The position numbers and the translations under genes are program-made. 64,000 nucleotides of DNA, taken from positions 558,001 to 622,000 of the forward strand of contig NZ_JAHXRQ010000001.1 of the NCBI RefSeq assembly GCF_019392335.1, read 5' to 3'. The notes beneath the pieces are model-generated. The model was given only the letters and a program-made list of their open reading frames with translations. It was not told the origin of the DNA and did not search any database. How positions within the stretch are numbered: position 1 is the first letter of the stretch; each line of letters starts with the position of its first letter. The DNA is from Mameliella sp. CS4 (GTDB lineage Bacteria; Pseudomonadota; Alphaproteobacteria; Rhodobacterales; Rhodobacteraceae). This document shows positions 35,278 through 44,381 of the stretch, in pieces.

Positions 35278-35952
35278 ATGACAGAAATCACTTCTCCGCC
35301 GCCGCTCTACAGCAGTGCCTCGCCGACCTCTGCCAAGGGGCTGGACGACAAGGGTGTGCTCAGTTCGGACTTTGACACTTTTCTCAAGATGCTGACCGTC
35401 CAGGTTCAGAACCAGGATCCTCTCAATCCAGTGGACTCGACGGACTATGCGACTCAGCTTGCAACGTTTTCCTCGGTTGAACAGCAGGTTCTGACCAATG
35501 ACCTGTTGCGGGAGGTCAGCGCCTCGCTCACTGGCAACGCGCTGCAAGAGCTCAGCAGTTGGATCGGGATGGAGGCCCTGGTCCGCGCGCCGGTTCTGTT
35601 CACCGGCACGCCAATCGCCGTCCGGCCAGAGTTCGCCGAGGACGCGGATGCCGCGACGCTGGTGGTCAGAGATGGAAATGGCGACGCGATCCAGCGGTTC
35701 GACCTCGACCTGTCGCAGGATGAGGTTTATTGGACCGGGACCGACGACACTGGCACTGCGCTGCCAGCCGGGATCTACAAGTTCGAAGTGGAAAGCTACA
35801 AGGATGAGGCCAAGCTCGATACCATCGCGGCCCAAGCCTACAGCCGGGTGGCCGAAGTTCGCCAAAACGGCGAAACGCTTGTTCTGCGCATGGCGGACGG
35901 GACCGAACTCGACCCCGGCCAGATTGACGGACTGCGCGCCCCGATGAACTGA
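35278..35952 (+). CDS. flgD: Flagellar hook capping protein FlgD
   Basis: A 224-residue hook cap needed for assembly of FlgE. The N-terminal region has FLKMLTVQVQNQDPLNPVDS, the strongest FlgD signature, followed by TDYATQLATFSSVEQQV. The rest is the FlgD Ig-like and Tudor-like fold with a typical ALPAGIYKFEVES. It closes the flagellar cluster and is co-transcribed with fliK. Confidence 0.95.
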   Translation: MTEITSPPPLYSSASPTSAKGLDDKGVLSSDFDTFLKMLTVQVQNQDPLNPVDSTDYATQLATFSSVEQQVLTNDLLREVSASLTGNALQELSSWIGMEALVRAPVLFTGTPIAVRPEFAEDADAATLVVRDGNGDAIQRFDLDLSQDEVYWTGTDDTGTALPAGIYKFEVESYKDEAKLDTIAAQAYSRVAEVRQNGETLVLRMADGTELDPGQIDGLRAPMN

Positions 35953-36288
35953 TGGGCCCTGCGGCGAGGCCCGTCCGACCCGGCTAGTGAAGCGTTCTGC
36001 GCTGCGACGGGCCAACTCCGGACAACGGCAACTGCACGCGTATTGGGCGTGGCATTTGGTGGATCTGGCGAATCATTGCCGATCGTCAAATGACCGGGGT
36101 GTCTTCGGCACCCCCCGGACAGTGCCGGAACCAACCGTCTGAAAAAAATCAGAAAATTGTGGCGTCGTTTGAGACATGGGTTTAAGGTCTATGCAGCCAT
36201 GCCAAGGCTGCTTTGGGCGGTTGTTGCTGATTTGACGCGCATTCGCGCAAGTGCAGCAATGATTTCCGGTTCGGCGGTTATTTGTCAT
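35953..36288. other. Noncoding stretch after flgD
   Basis: No convincing gene is seen. A weak stem GGGCC/GGCCC (35954-35972) just after flgD and a stronger hairpin with GGGGTG/CACCCC arms and a TCTTCGG loop (36096-36114) could end the fliK-flgD transcript, though neither has a T-run. The rest is AT-richer than the neighbours and may hold the promoter region of the small gene at 36369. Confidence 0.4.
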
Positions 36289-36317
36289 TTGAACGCGAAA
36301 CAGTTTGTGTGTACGTT
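36289..36317 (+). promoter_or_regulatory. Possible promoter of the 61-residue gene
   Basis: TTGAAC, a 17-base spacer and TACGTT. The -35 is good and the -10 is weak. It would place the RNA start about 45 bases before the ATG at 36369. Confidence 0.3.
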
Positions 36318-36368
36318 TGGTCATGTCGGGCGCGCCGCGTCCAAGCCTGTACAGATTTGGAGAGACAC

Positions 36369-36554
36369 ATGAAAAAGCTTTCGATCATTGCTGCCGCGGC
36401 AGCGATCGCAGCTGCAGCAGCCGCCCCGGTGGCCGCGCAGGAGAACACCCAAGACCCCTTCGTTTCCTCGGCCGGTATTGAGACGCTGCCGCTCGTCGTG
36501 ATCGGCGGTATTGCAGCGATCATCGCAATCGCCGCGTCCTCGGGCACCGACTGA
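36369..36554 (+). CDS. Small exported or membrane protein, 61 residues
   Basis: A complete small gene: GGAGAG lies before the ATG and a strong terminator follows. The protein has a signal peptide (residues 1-22, with a run of alanines ending VAAQ), a short polar segment (ENTQDPFVSSAGIET), and a hydrophobic helix (about 39-56, LPLVVIGGIAAIIAIAAS). It is thus either a one-span inner-membrane protein facing the periplasm or a small lipid-associated peptide. Similar tiny proteins are common in Rhodobacterales, with no known function. It is a single-gene unit between the flagellar cluster and ubiB. Confidence 0.75.
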   Translation: MKKLSIIAAAAAIAAAAAAPVAAQENTQDPFVSSAGIETLPLVVIGGIAAIIAIAASSGTD

Positions 36555-36577
36555 TTTCATCGGTCAGAGTTTTATGG

Positions 36578-36606
36578 AAAACGGCGGCCGTCTGGCCGCC
36601 GTTTTT
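36578..36606 (+). terminator. Intrinsic terminator of the 61-residue gene
   Basis: AAAACGGCGGCC and GGCCGCCGTTTT form a 12-bp stem with a GTCT loop, followed by T's and CTTTT. It is a strong Rho-independent terminator, and the A-run on the left makes it bidirectional. It may also stop transcription of ubiB coming from the other side. Confidence 0.88.
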
Positions 36607-36664
36607 CTTTTCCGGGTCCTCCAGATCGAATCTGCGCCCGTTCGTGGCTCTCAGACAGTCGAAT

Positions 36665-38197
36665 TCAGGAGAGCAGCGTCCAGCCCAGGGCCGCCGCCAC
36701 GCCGATCAGCGCGCCGACACCAACCCAGGCCAATCGGGCCGGCCAGGGGTTTCGCGTCGGGACCGACTCTGGCTGTGATTGTCGGATCAGGGCGGCCTCG
36801 ACCAGCGTGGGCAACCTCGGGCCGAACCGGGCCATGACCAGCGCCGTTTTCCACAGGTCCTTGGCCGCTGCACGCGGACCGATCGACTTCTTGATGTAGG
36901 CTTCGACGACAGGCTGCGCGACCTTCCAGATGTTCATCCGCGGGTCGAGAGAGCGGGCCACGCCCTCGACCACCACCATGGTCCGCTGCAGGAGGATCAG
37001 CTCGGTCCGCGTTTCCATCCCGAACCGCTCTGTCACCTCGAAAAGATAGGCCAGCAGTTTGCCCATGGAAATTCGCGTGGCGTCCATCCCGAAAATCGGT
37101 TCCCCCACTGCGCGCAGGGCACGGGCGAACTCATCCACATCCCGGTCTGCGGGGACGTAGCCTGCCTCGAAATGCACCTCGGCCACGCGCTGGTAATCAC
37201 GCTGGATAAAGCCGAAGAGGATCTCGGCGTAGACCCGGCGCGTGTATTCGTCGATGTGCCCCATGATACCGAAGTCATAGGCGATGATGTCCCCGTTCGC
37301 CGCGACCTTGAGGTTGCCCTGGTGCATGTCTGCGTGAAAGAAGCCGTCGCGCAGCGCATGGTTCAGGAACAGTTGCAGCACCCGTTCGGACAAGTTCACC
37401 CGGTTGTGCCCGGCAGCATCCAGCGCGTCGTTGTCGCCAAGCGCCACGCCCTCGACCCAGCCCATCGTCATCACGCGGCGTCCGGACCAGGCCCATTTCA
37501 CCTCTGGCAGGGCAAAGCCTTCGTCGTCCTTGGTATTGGCCTCGAACTCGCTGGCCGCGGCCGATTCAAGTCGCAGGTCCAGCTCGCCCATGACCACGCC
37601 CTCGAAATGGGCGATCACGTCCGTCGGTCGCAGGCGCCGCGACGCGGGCGAGAGCAGCTCGATCACGTTGGCCGCAAAGTAGAAGGCGTCGATGTCCTTG
37701 CGAAAGGCGCGTTCGATCCCGGGGCGCAGCACCTTGACGGCCACGGTTTCGCCGGTGTCGGCCAGCGTCGCCTTGTGCACCTGGGCGATCGAGGCCGCGG
37801 CGACGGGTTCACTGAAGGCAGAGAAGATCTCGTCCACCGGCTGGCCCAGTTCTGCCTCGACCTGGGTCTTGGCGGCCTCGACGGGGAAAGGGGGCAGTTT
37901 GTCCTGAAGGACGCGCAGTTCCTGCGCCATCTCGTCGCCAACCACGTCGGGCCGGGTCGACAGGATCTGGCCGAACTTGATGTAGGCCGGGCCAAGCGCG
38001 GTCAGCGCGCGGACCACCGGGGGCATGGCGGGATCGCCCTCGTCGCCCAGCCAACGGAAGGGCCGGCCGAGGACGCGGGCGGCGACGCGCAGTGGTGCGG
38101 GGGCCTCCAGCGCGTCCAGCACGGCGCGCATCGCGCCGGTGCGTTCCAGCGTGGCGCCGGTGCGGATCAACCGCCAGATATTGTGCGGACCGCGCAC
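36665..38197 (-). CDS. ubiB: UbiB, ubiquinone biosynthesis kinase-like protein
   Basis: A 510-residue member of the ABC1/ADCK/UbiB atypical kinase family needed for ubiquinone synthesis. The family motif K74-F-G-Q77 is in AYIKFGQILSTRPD. The kinase-like core follows, with VAVKVLRPGIE as the lysine strand and HADMHQGNLKV and AYDFGIMG as catalytic and metal-binding loops. A C-terminal membrane segment (about 488-507) anchors it. The start is a GTG just after the ubiE stop, so they form one operon. Confidence 0.94.
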   Translation of the reverse strand: MRGPHNIWRLIRTGATLERTGAMRAVLDALEAPAPLRVAARVLGRPFRWLGDEGDPAMPPVVRALTALGPAYIKFGQILSTRPDVVGDEMAQELRVLQDKLPPFPVEAAKTQVEAELGQPVDEIFSAFSEPVAAASIAQVHKATLADTGETVAVKVLRPGIERAFRKDIDAFYFAANVIELLSPASRRLRPTDVIAHFEGVVMGELDLRLESAAASEFEANTKDDEGFALPEVKWAWSGRRVMTMGWVEGVALGDNDALDAAGHNRVNLSERVLQLFLNHALRDGFFHADMHQGNLKVAANGDIIAYDFGIMGHIDEYTRRVYAEILFGFIQRDYQRVAEVHFEAGYVPADRDVDEFARALRAVGEPIFGMDATRISMGKLLAYLFEVTERFGMETRTELILLQRTMVVVEGVARSLDPRMNIWKVAQPVVEAYIKKSIGPRAAAKDLWKTALVMARFGPRLPTLVEAALIRQSQPESVPTRNPWPARLAWVGVGALIGVAAALGWTLLS

Positions 38198-38198
38198 C

Positions 38199-38951
38199 TC
38201 AGATCTTCCAGCCGGAGTGCAGACAGGCCACGCCCATCGTCAGGTTGCGGTACTTGGCGTTCTCGAATCCCGCGCCCTTGACCATGTCCAGAAAGGTATC
38301 CTGATCGGGAAAGCGGCGGATCGATTCCACCAGGTACTGATAGCTGTCCCGGTCCTGGGCGATCACTTGGCCCATGCGCGGGATGATGTTGAACGAATAC
38401 AGATCATAGGCCCATTGCATCAGGTCGTTGGGAATCTGGGAAAATTCCAGAACCATCAGCCGGCCACCGGGTTTCAGCACGCGGAAGGCCTCGTTCAGGG
38501 CCTCTTGCGGGCGGGTCACGTTCCGGATGCCGAAAGAGATCGTGTAGACGTCGAAGGTATTGTCGGAAAAGGGCAGGGCCATCGCATCGCCCACTACCCA
38601 GTCGAGCGAATCGACCATCGCCTCGGCCTCGGCCCGTTTGCGACCCTCGACCAGCATGGGTTCGGTCAGGTCCAGCACCGTGGCATGTCCGCTGCCCGCA
38701 CGTTTCAGGAACCGAAACGAGATGTCCCCGGTGCCGCCGGCGACGTCCAGCAGGCGCTGGCCGGGGCGCGGGGCCAGCCAGTCCATCATCGCATCCTTCC
38801 AGATCCGGTGGATGCCAAAGGACATGGCGTCGTTCATCACGTCGTATTTCGAGGCGACAGAGCTGAAGACCCCCTGGACCCGTCCGGCCTTTTCGTTCTC
38901 GGGCACCTCGGCATATCCGAAATGCGTCGTTTTTCCGGTGTCTTCGCTCAT
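38199..38951 (-). CDS. ubiE: Ubiquinone/menaquinone biosynthesis C-methyltransferase UbiE
   Basis: A 250-residue SAM-dependent methyltransferase that makes the C-methylation in ubiquinone synthesis. The SAM motif I is [13 protein letters not shown] near residue 70, and [13 protein letters not shown] and [10 protein letters not shown] are typical UbiE segments. I chose the ATG at 38951 ([16 protein letters not shown]); the frame is open further upstream but runs into the mutM promoter. It is divergent from mutM. Confidence 0.94.
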   Translation of the reverse strand: MSEDTGKTTHFGYAEVPENEKAGRVQGVFSSVASKYDVMNDAMSFGIHRIWKDAMMDWLAPRPGQRLLDVAGGTGDISFRFLKRAGSGHATVLDLTEPMLVEGRKRAEAEAMVDSLDWVVGDAMALPFSDNTFDVYTISFGIRNVTRPQEALNEAFRVLKPGGRLMVLEFSQIPNDLMQWAYDLYSFNIIPRMGQVIAQDRDSYQYLVESIRRFPDQDTFLDMVKGAGFENAKYRNLTMGVACLHSGWKI

Positions 38952-39027
38952 GGCCCTTGCCGTCCTCGATTGCATTGCTTTCTTATAGGGCGCCGCCGGG
39001 GTGATACAACGCGAAGGAACCTGCCCG

Positions 39028-39903
39028 ATGCCCGAATTGCCCGAAGTCGAGACAGTCCGTCGCGGGCTGGCCCCGGTCATGGAGGGGCAGGTGATCGCGC
39101 AGGCCCGCGTTAACCGCCCCGATCTGCGCTGGCCCTTTCCCGAGAACATGGCGGAACGGCTGACCGGTGAACGGGTCGAGCGGCTGCGGCGGCGGTCGAA
39201 ATACATCCTCGCCGACCTGTCGAGCGGTGAGACGCTGCTCATTCACCTGGGAATGTCGGGGCGCATGCTGGTCTCGGGCGATCCGTCAAACCGTAGGTTT
39301 GCGAGAGAAATGGGCACTTTTGTGCATGATCATCCGGCGCCCGAGAAACACGATCACGTCGTTCTGGACATGGGGCAGGGCGCGCGTGTCACCTTCAACG
39401 ACCCGCGCCGCTTTGGCGCGATGGACCTGATGAAGACCACAGAGGCAGAGCGGCACCCGCTGCTGGTCAGCCTTGGCCCCGAACCGCTGGGCAATGGCTT
39501 CAGCGAATCCTACCTGTCCGGGATGTTGAAGGGACGCAGGACGCCGATCAAATCCGCCCTGCTCGATCAGAAAATCATCGCCGGACTGGGCAATATATAC
39601 GTTTGTGAGGCCCTCTACCGCGCGCGGATTCATCCGGCGCGCAAGGTCAACCGGATCGCCGAAGCGCGGCTGGAAGCCCTGGTTCCGATCATCCGCGAGG
39701 TCCTGCAGGATGCCATCGCGGCGGGTGGGTCGTCCCTGCGGGATTTTCGCCAAGCCGATGGAGAGCTTGGATATTTCCAGCACAATTTTGATGTCTACGG
39801 GCGTGAGGGCGCGCCCTGCCGAAGCGCGGACTGCACCGATACCGTGCGCCGGATCGTGCAGTCGGGGCGGTCGTCCTTCTATTGTGCAAGCTGTCAAAGA
39901 TAG
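39028..39903 (+). CDS. mutM: Formamidopyrimidine-DNA glycosylase MutM
   Basis: A 291-residue base-excision repair enzyme removing 8-oxoguanine and formamidopyrimidines. After the initiator Met the protein begins [14 protein letters not shown]2 is the nucleophile and E3 the second catalytic residue. The C-terminus has a four-cysteine zinc finger (CRSADC and CASCQR). The ATG at 39028 is the only start that leaves P2 at the N-terminus. Confidence 0.96.
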   Translation: MPELPEVETVRRGLAPVMEGQVIAQARVNRPDLRWPFPENMAERLTGERVERLRRRSKYILADLSSGETLLIHLGMSGRMLVSGDPSNRRFAREMGTFVHDHPAPEKHDHVVLDMGQGARVTFNDPRRFGAMDLMKTTEAERHPLLVSLGPEPLGNGFSESYLSGMLKGRRTPIKSALLDQKIIAGLGNIYVCEALYRARIHPARKVNRIAEARLEALVPIIREVLQDAIAAGGSSLRDFRQADGELGYFQHNFDVYGREGAPCRSADCTDTVRRIVQSGRSSFYCASCQR

Positions 39904-39967
39904 CTTGAACCATGTGAATGAAATGCTAAGGCTTGGCCCTTGACGGAACCGGACGGAGCCCAAACAC

Positions 39968-40744
39968 ATGGCCTATGAGACGATCATCGTCGAAATAGAA
40001 GACCACGTCGCCACCATCAAACTGAACCGCCCCGACGCCATGAATGCGCTCAACTCTCACCTCCTGGGAGAGTTGTCCGAGGCGCTGGCCGAGGCGGACA
40101 AGAACGACAAGGTGCGCTGCATCATCATCACCGGCTCGGCCAAGGCCTTTGCCGCCGGGGCCGACATCAAGGAGATGTCGGAGAAAAGCTACGTCGAGAT
40201 GTTCCTGTCGGACTTCTTTGGCCGCGAGGGCAACGCCATCACCTCGACCCGCAAGCCGATCATCGCGGCGGTTGCGGGCTATGCGCTGGGCGGTGGCTGC
40301 GAACTGGCCATGATGTGCGATTTCATCATCGCCGGAGAGAACGCCAAGTTCGGCCAGCCCGAAATCAATCTGGGTGTGATGCCGGGTCTGGGCGGGACCC
40401 AGCGCCTGACGCGCTTCATCGGCAAGTCCAAGGCGATGGACATGAACCTCACCGGCCGTTTCATGGACGCCGAAGAGGCAGAGCGTGCGGGGCTGGTCAG
40501 CCGTGTCGTTCCCACCAAGCAGTTGATGGAAGAGACCCGCAGCGCGGCCGAGAAGATCGCCGAGAAGTCGATGATCTCTGCCATCGCCTGCAAGGAATCG
40601 GTCAACCGCGCCTATGAGACGACCCTTTCCGAAGGTCTGCTGTTCGAACGCCGCCTCTTTCACGCGCTGTTCGCCACCGACGACCAGTCCGAAGGCATGG
40701 CCGCCTTCGCCGAAAAGCGGACCGCGCAGTTTCGCGACCGCTGA
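39968..40744 (+). CDS. Enoyl-CoA hydratase
   Basis: A 258-residue crotonase-family enzyme that hydrates 2-enoyl-CoA in beta-oxidation. Visible features are [10 protein letters not shown] at about 61-70 (oxyanion hole), [14 protein letters not shown] at about 101-114, and the glutamate pair around [19 protein letters not shown]. Lengths and motifs agree with the FadB1/Ech group rather than with a hydrolase or isomerase, though this cannot be settled from sequence alone. Confidence 0.9.
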   Translation: MAYETIIVEIEDHVATIKLNRPDAMNALNSHLLGELSEALAEADKNDKVRCIIITGSAKAFAAGADIKEMSEKSYVEMFLSDFFGREGNAITSTRKPIIAAVAGYALGGGCELAMMCDFIIAGENAKFGQPEINLGVMPGLGGTQRLTRFIGKSKAMDMNLTGRFMDAEEAERAGLVSRVVPTKQLMEETRSAAEKIAEKSMISAIACKESVNRAYETTLSEGLLFERRLFHALFATDDQSEGMAAFAEKRTAQFRDR

Positions 40745-40752
40745 GTCGCGAA

Positions 40753-40780
40753 CTGCCCGAGTCCTTTGGGAAAAGGGCAG
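40753..40780 (+). terminator. Weak hairpin after the enoyl-CoA hydratase gene
   Basis: CTGCCC and GGGCAG pair across 16 bases, with a competing inner CCTTT/AAAGG stem. No T-run follows. Confidence 0.3.
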
Positions 40781-40795
40781 GGTGGAAGAAAGACC

Positions 40796-40829
40796 TTGCC
40801 CGATGATGGGCGCTCTTGTATAGGCGCCC
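40796..40829 (+). promoter_or_regulatory. Candidate promoter of rpsT with a palindrome across the -10
   Basis: TTGCCC, 17 bases, TATAGG gives a reasonable housekeeping promoter, with the RNA start about 120 bases before rpsT. GGGCGC (40808-40813) and GCGCCC (40824-40829) form an inverted repeat that brackets the -10 hexamer, a suitable place for a repressor or for DNA-supercoil sensing. Confidence 0.45.
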
Positions 40830-40951
40830 GTCATACATGCGCGTGATGCCCGCTTTGGCAAGAATCGGTTCGGCACGGGATGCCGTTCGTCGGCGTTGCG
40901 CAATTCTTGAACACATCATCGTCGGCAGACGACAACAGCAGGATCGATCAC

Positions 40952-41215
40952 ATGGCAAATTCGCCCCAGGCCAAGAAACGCGCCCGTCAAAACGAAAAAC
41001 GCTTCGCCGTGAACAAGGCGCGCCGCTCGCGCATCCGCACCTATCTGCGCAAGGTCGAAGAGGCCATCGCATCGGGTGACCGCGACGCCGCAACCGCAGC
41101 CCTGAAAGCCGCCCAGCCCGAGCTGATGCGCGGTGTAACCAAAGGTGTTTTCCACAAGAACACTGCCTCGCGCAAGGTTTCGCGTCTCGCATCGCGGGTC
41201 AAGGCACTGGGCTGA
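40952..41215 (+). CDS. rpsT: 30S ribosomal protein S20
   Basis: An 87-residue, Lys/Arg/Ala-rich ribosomal protein. The N-terminus [17 protein letters not shown] is the S20 signature and the C-terminus ends [13 protein letters not shown] chose the ATG at 40952 over earlier in-frame codons. The rpsT-dnaA order is common in alphaproteobacteria. A terminator follows. Confidence 0.97.
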   Translation: MANSPQAKKRARQNEKRFAVNKARRSRIRTYLRKVEEAIASGDRDAATAALKAAQPELMRGVTKGVFHKNTASRKVSRLASRVKALG

Positions 41216-41242
41216 GCCCAATCTGTATCTAGTATGTTTTGG

Positions 41243-41273
41243 AAAGGGCGCCACTATATGTGGCGTCCTTTTT
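41243..41273 (+). terminator. Intrinsic terminator of rpsT
   Basis: A 12-pair stem (AAAGGGCGCCAC against GTGGCGTCCTTT, one G-U pair) with a TATAT loop is followed by T's. It separates rpsT from dnaA. Confidence 0.8.
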
Positions 41274-41697
41274 GCGTCTATAACCAATTGAACACACACG
41301 GGATTCTTTTCGGCGAAAGACAGAGTCAAGCTCTAGTTTCGGTTGCCGGTTCTTCTCGAAGATTGCTAATTTCAGCAAGCGAGCACGACTCGCAGGGGGG
41401 ACAAGGCTGCCGGTTGCACTACGCCGAATGGGGTGTGTGCAAACCTGTTTGTCAGGGCGTTGGGTCGCTCCTGTCAAACGATCGGGGAAAAACCCCGGCC
41501 GTGTCCAAGGAATAGAGAATGCGGGTCGCATTGTAACGCGCCGAACGGGATTGCCGGGGCGTTTTGCGACCAAAACCAGGGGTCACTCCCTCACCTTTGC
41601 GTCTGCGCAAGGGACGGTTTCTCTGTTTCTCCTGCAAGCGAGCCCGCCGCCGACAGGTGTTCGGTGTGGGGATCGAGGAACGAGGACAAAACGGCAG
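41274..41697. other. Noncoding leader region before dnaA
   Basis: No gene is supported; short frames here lack ribosome sites or extend dnaA without homology. I find no DnaA box of the form TTATNCACA, so it does not look like an origin. It must contain the dnaA promoter, but I cannot single one out. Confidence 0.5.
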
Positions 41698-43071
41698 ATG
41701 ACCGAAGAGCAATGGGGGGTCTTGCAGGACCAGATCTGCAAGGCTATCGGGCAAAATAACCATAAGACATGGATCGTACCGCTGCGTTTCGCGGGATCGA
41801 CCCCGGAAGGAACGGTAACGCTGCAGGCGCCAACCAATTTCTTCAGCACCTATGTCACGCAAAACTACGGCGACCAGCTGTTGGAGCACATCATGTCGGT
41901 GTCGCCCCGGATGCGTCGCCTGGATATCAAGGTGGCCTCGGCGATGACCGAGACCGAAACGCGCGCCGTCCAGAAAGCGCCTGCCAGCGCAGAGCCGGCC
42001 GCCGCGCCCCAGCCTGCCGCCCGTGGCCATCTGCCCGGTGCACCGCTGGATGCGCGCTTTACCTTTGACACCTTTGTTGTCGGCAAGCCGAACGAACTGG
42101 CCCATGCCGCCGCCAAACGCGTGTCCGAGGGTGGACCGGTCAGCTTCAACCCGCTGTTCCTGTATGGTGGCGTCGGCCTTGGTAAGACGCACCTGATGCA
42201 CGCGATTGCGCATGAGCTGACCCAGCGCAATCCGCACCTGGCCGTTCTCTATCTTTCGGCGGAACAGTTCATGTACCGCTTTGTCCAGGCCCTGCGCGAG
42301 CGCAAGATGATGGACTTCAAGGAGATGTTCCGCTCGGTCGACGTGCTGATGGTCGATGACGTGCAGTTCATCGCCGGCAAGGACAGCACGCAGGAAGAGT
42401 TCTTTCACACCTTCAACGCGCTGGTGGACCAGAACAAGCAGATCATCATCTCGGCCGACCGCGCCCCGGATGAGATCAAGGACCTGGAGAACCGCATTCG
42501 CTCGCGGCTGCAGTCCGGCCTTGTCGTGGATCTGCACCCCACGGACTACGAACTGCGCCTCGGCATCCTGCAGTCCAAGGTCGAAGGCTATCGCAACATG
42601 CATCCCGGCCTGGTGATCGACGACGGCGTGCTGGAATTCCTCGCCCACCGGATCAGCACCAACGTCCGTGTCCTCGAAGGGGCCCTGACCCGCCTGTTCG
42701 CCTTTGCCAGCCTCGTGGGCAAACCGATCAACATGGACCTGGTGCAGGACAGCCTGGCCGACGTCTTGCGCGCCTCGGAGCGCAAGATTTCCATCGACGA
42801 GATCCAGCGCAAGGTGGCCGAGCACTACAACATCCGTCTGTCGGATATGATCGGCCCCAAGCGGGTGCGCAATTTTGCCCGTCCGCGTCAGGTGGCCATG
42901 TACCTGTGCAAGCAGCTGACCTCGCGGTCGCTGCCGGAGATCGGCCGCCGGTTCGGCGGTCGTGACCACACCACGGTCATGCATGGCGTCAAGCGGATCG
43001 AAGAGTTGCGCCTTCAGGATGGGCAGATCGACGAGGACGTCGAAATGTTGCGCCGGGCGCTCGAAGCCTGA
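41698..43071 (+). CDS. dnaA: Chromosomal replication initiator DnaA
   Basis: A 457-residue initiator ATPase. Domain I is at about 1-85 ([18 protein letters not shown] onwards), a variable linker lies at 86-115, and domain III has Walker [10 protein letters not shown] near 157 and Walker [10 protein letters not shown]. Domain IV has the DNA-binding signature [18 protein letters not shown] chose the ATG at 41698; an open frame upstream adds non-homologous residues. dnaN follows. Confidence 0.97.
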   Translation: MTEEQWGVLQDQICKAIGQNNHKTWIVPLRFAGSTPEGTVTLQAPTNFFSTYVTQNYGDQLLEHIMSVSPRMRRLDIKVASAMTETETRAVQKAPASAEPAAAPQPAARGHLPGAPLDARFTFDTFVVGKPNELAHAAAKRVSEGGPVSFNPLFLYGGVGLGKTHLMHAIAHELTQRNPHLAVLYLSAEQFMYRFVQALRERKMMDFKEMFRSVDVLMVDDVQFIAGKDSTQEEFFHTFNALVDQNKQIIISADRAPDEIKDLENRIRSRLQSGLVVDLHPTDYELRLGILQSKVEGYRNMHPGLVIDDGVLEFLAHRISTNVRVLEGALTRLFAFASLVGKPINMDLVQDSLADVLRASERKISIDEIQRKVAEHYNIRLSDMIGPKRVRNFARPRQVAMYLCKQLTSRSLPEIGRRFGGRDHTTVMHGVKRIEELRLQDGQIDEDVEMLRRALEA

Positions 43072-43076
43072 CAGGC

Positions 43077-43085
43077 TGTGGAAAA
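43077..43085 (-). promoter_or_regulatory. Single DnaA-box-like site between dnaA and dnaN
   Basis: The minus strand reads TTTTCCACA, which fits the relaxed DnaA box TTWTNCACA. It lies six bases after the dnaA stop. One box is not an origin; it could allow DnaA to influence dnaN expression. Confidence 0.4.
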
Positions 43086-43225
43086 AATGCGGCGCGCCGG
43101 AACTGGTGCGCCCGCAACGCCTTGACGCCTAGGCAAAAGAGCAAGACAAATCGTGAAAACCGACTTGGAGTGCGGGTCAGCGCGGGCTAGGCTGCGCTCC
43201 CGGGCGTTGCGGAGAGGGTAGGGCG

Positions 43226-44344
43226 ATGAAATTCAGCATGGAACGGGCGGCGCTCTTGCGCGCGGTCGCGCAAGCGCAATCAGTCGTGGAGCGGCGCAAC
43301 ACGATCCCGATCCTGGCCAACGTGCTGATCGAGGCCGAGGGAGAGAGTGTCACCTTCCGCGCCACCGATCTGGACATCGAAGTGCTGGACCGCGCGCTTG
43401 CGCAGGTCGAAAAGGCCGGCGGTACCACGGTTTCGGCCGTCACCCTGCACGAGATCGTCCGCAAATTGCCGGACGGTGCCCTTGTTACTCTGGCCGCCGA
43501 TCCCGGGTCGGGCCGGGTGTCGGTCTCTGCAGGCCGGTCGCATTTCTCGCTTGCGACCCTGCCCAAAGAAGACTTCCCGGTCATGGCGACCTCGGAATAC
43601 GACTGTAACTTCTCGGCCAAGGCCGAGGTGCTGCGGCGTCTCTTCGACAAGTCCAAATTCGCCATTTCGACCGAGGAGACCCGCTATTACCTGAACGGTG
43701 TTTACATGCATGTCGCGGACACCGCCGATGGCAAATCGCTGCGTTGTGTCGCCACGGATGGCCACCGTCTGGCCCGGATCGACGCGCCGCTGCCCTCCGG
43801 TGCCGAAGAGATGCCCGGCGTCATCGTCCCGCGCAAGACGGTTGGTGAGATGCGCAAGCTGCTGGACCAGGACGACATGGACATCGCGGTGTCTGTCTCG
43901 GAAACCAAGGTCCGTTTCGCCACGCCCGACATCACGCTGACGTCGAAGGTCATCGACGGCACGTTCCCGGATTACACCCGTGTCATTCCCAGCGGCAACA
44001 CCCGCAAGCTTGAGGTCGACGCAAGTGAGTTCGCCAAGGCCGTGGACCGCGTGGCCACGGTGTCCTCGGAACGCTCGCGCGCGGTCAAGTTGCAACTGGA
44101 CGAAGACCGGCTGATCCTGTCGGTCAATGCGCCCGACAGCGGCGCCGCCGAGGAAGAGCTGGCCGTGGCCTATGGCGACGAGCGGCTGGAAATCGGATTC
44201 AACGCCAAGTACCTGCTGGAAATCGCCAGCCAGGTGGATCGCGAAAACGCCGTCTTCCTGTTCAACTCCTCCGGCGACCCCACCCTGATGCGCGAAGGCG
44301 GCGACGAAAGCGCGGTCTACGTCGTCATGCCGATGCGGGTCTGA
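43226..44344 (+). CDS. dnaN: DNA polymerase III beta subunit (sliding clamp)
   Basis: A 372-residue sliding clamp. It starts MKFSMERAALLRAVAQAQSV and ends with ESAVYVVMPMRV, the standard clamp C-terminus. Three repeated clamp domains can be followed (about 1-120, 130-245, 246-372). It forms a ring dimer that tethers polymerase III to DNA. It is followed by recF after a long perfect hairpin. Confidence 0.97.
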   Translation: MKFSMERAALLRAVAQAQSVVERRNTIPILANVLIEAEGESVTFRATDLDIEVLDRALAQVEKAGGTTVSAVTLHEIVRKLPDGALVTLAADPGSGRVSVSAGRSHFSLATLPKEDFPVMATSEYDCNFSAKAEVLRRLFDKSKFAISTEETRYYLNGVYMHVADTADGKSLRCVATDGHRLARIDAPLPSGAEEMPGVIVPRKTVGEMRKLLDQDDMDIAVSVSETKVRFATPDITLTSKVIDGTFPDYTRVIPSGNTRKLEVDASEFAKAVDRVATVSSERSRAVKLQLDEDRLILSVNAPDSGAAEEELAVAYGDERLEIGFNAKYLLEIASQVDRENAVFLFNSSGDPTLMREGGDESAVYVVMPMRV

Positions 44345-44349
44345 TCAGG

Positions 44350-44374
44350 GACGATTTTTCGCTGAAAAATCGTC
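44350..44374. promoter_or_regulatory. Perfect 11-bp hairpin between dnaN and recF
   Basis: GACGATTTTTC and GAAAAATCGTC enclose a GCT loop. It ends seven bases before the recF ATG, where no Shine-Dalgarno sequence is present. It may act as a partial terminator or control recF translation. Confidence 0.55.
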
Positions 44375-44381
44375 TCGTCTC

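Noticed and set aside
36157..36372. A 71-codon frame overlapping the start of the 61-residue gene
   Set aside because: No ribosome site; it covers the likely promoter and leader of the small gene.
41274..41697. Possible replication origin upstream of dnaA
   Set aside because: No cluster of DnaA boxes and no distinct AT-rich unwinding region could be seen.
43122..43150. TTGACG-N17-GACAAA as a dnaN promoter
   Set aside because: The -35 is good but the -10 is poor; other weak pairs exist in the same gap, so none can be preferred.
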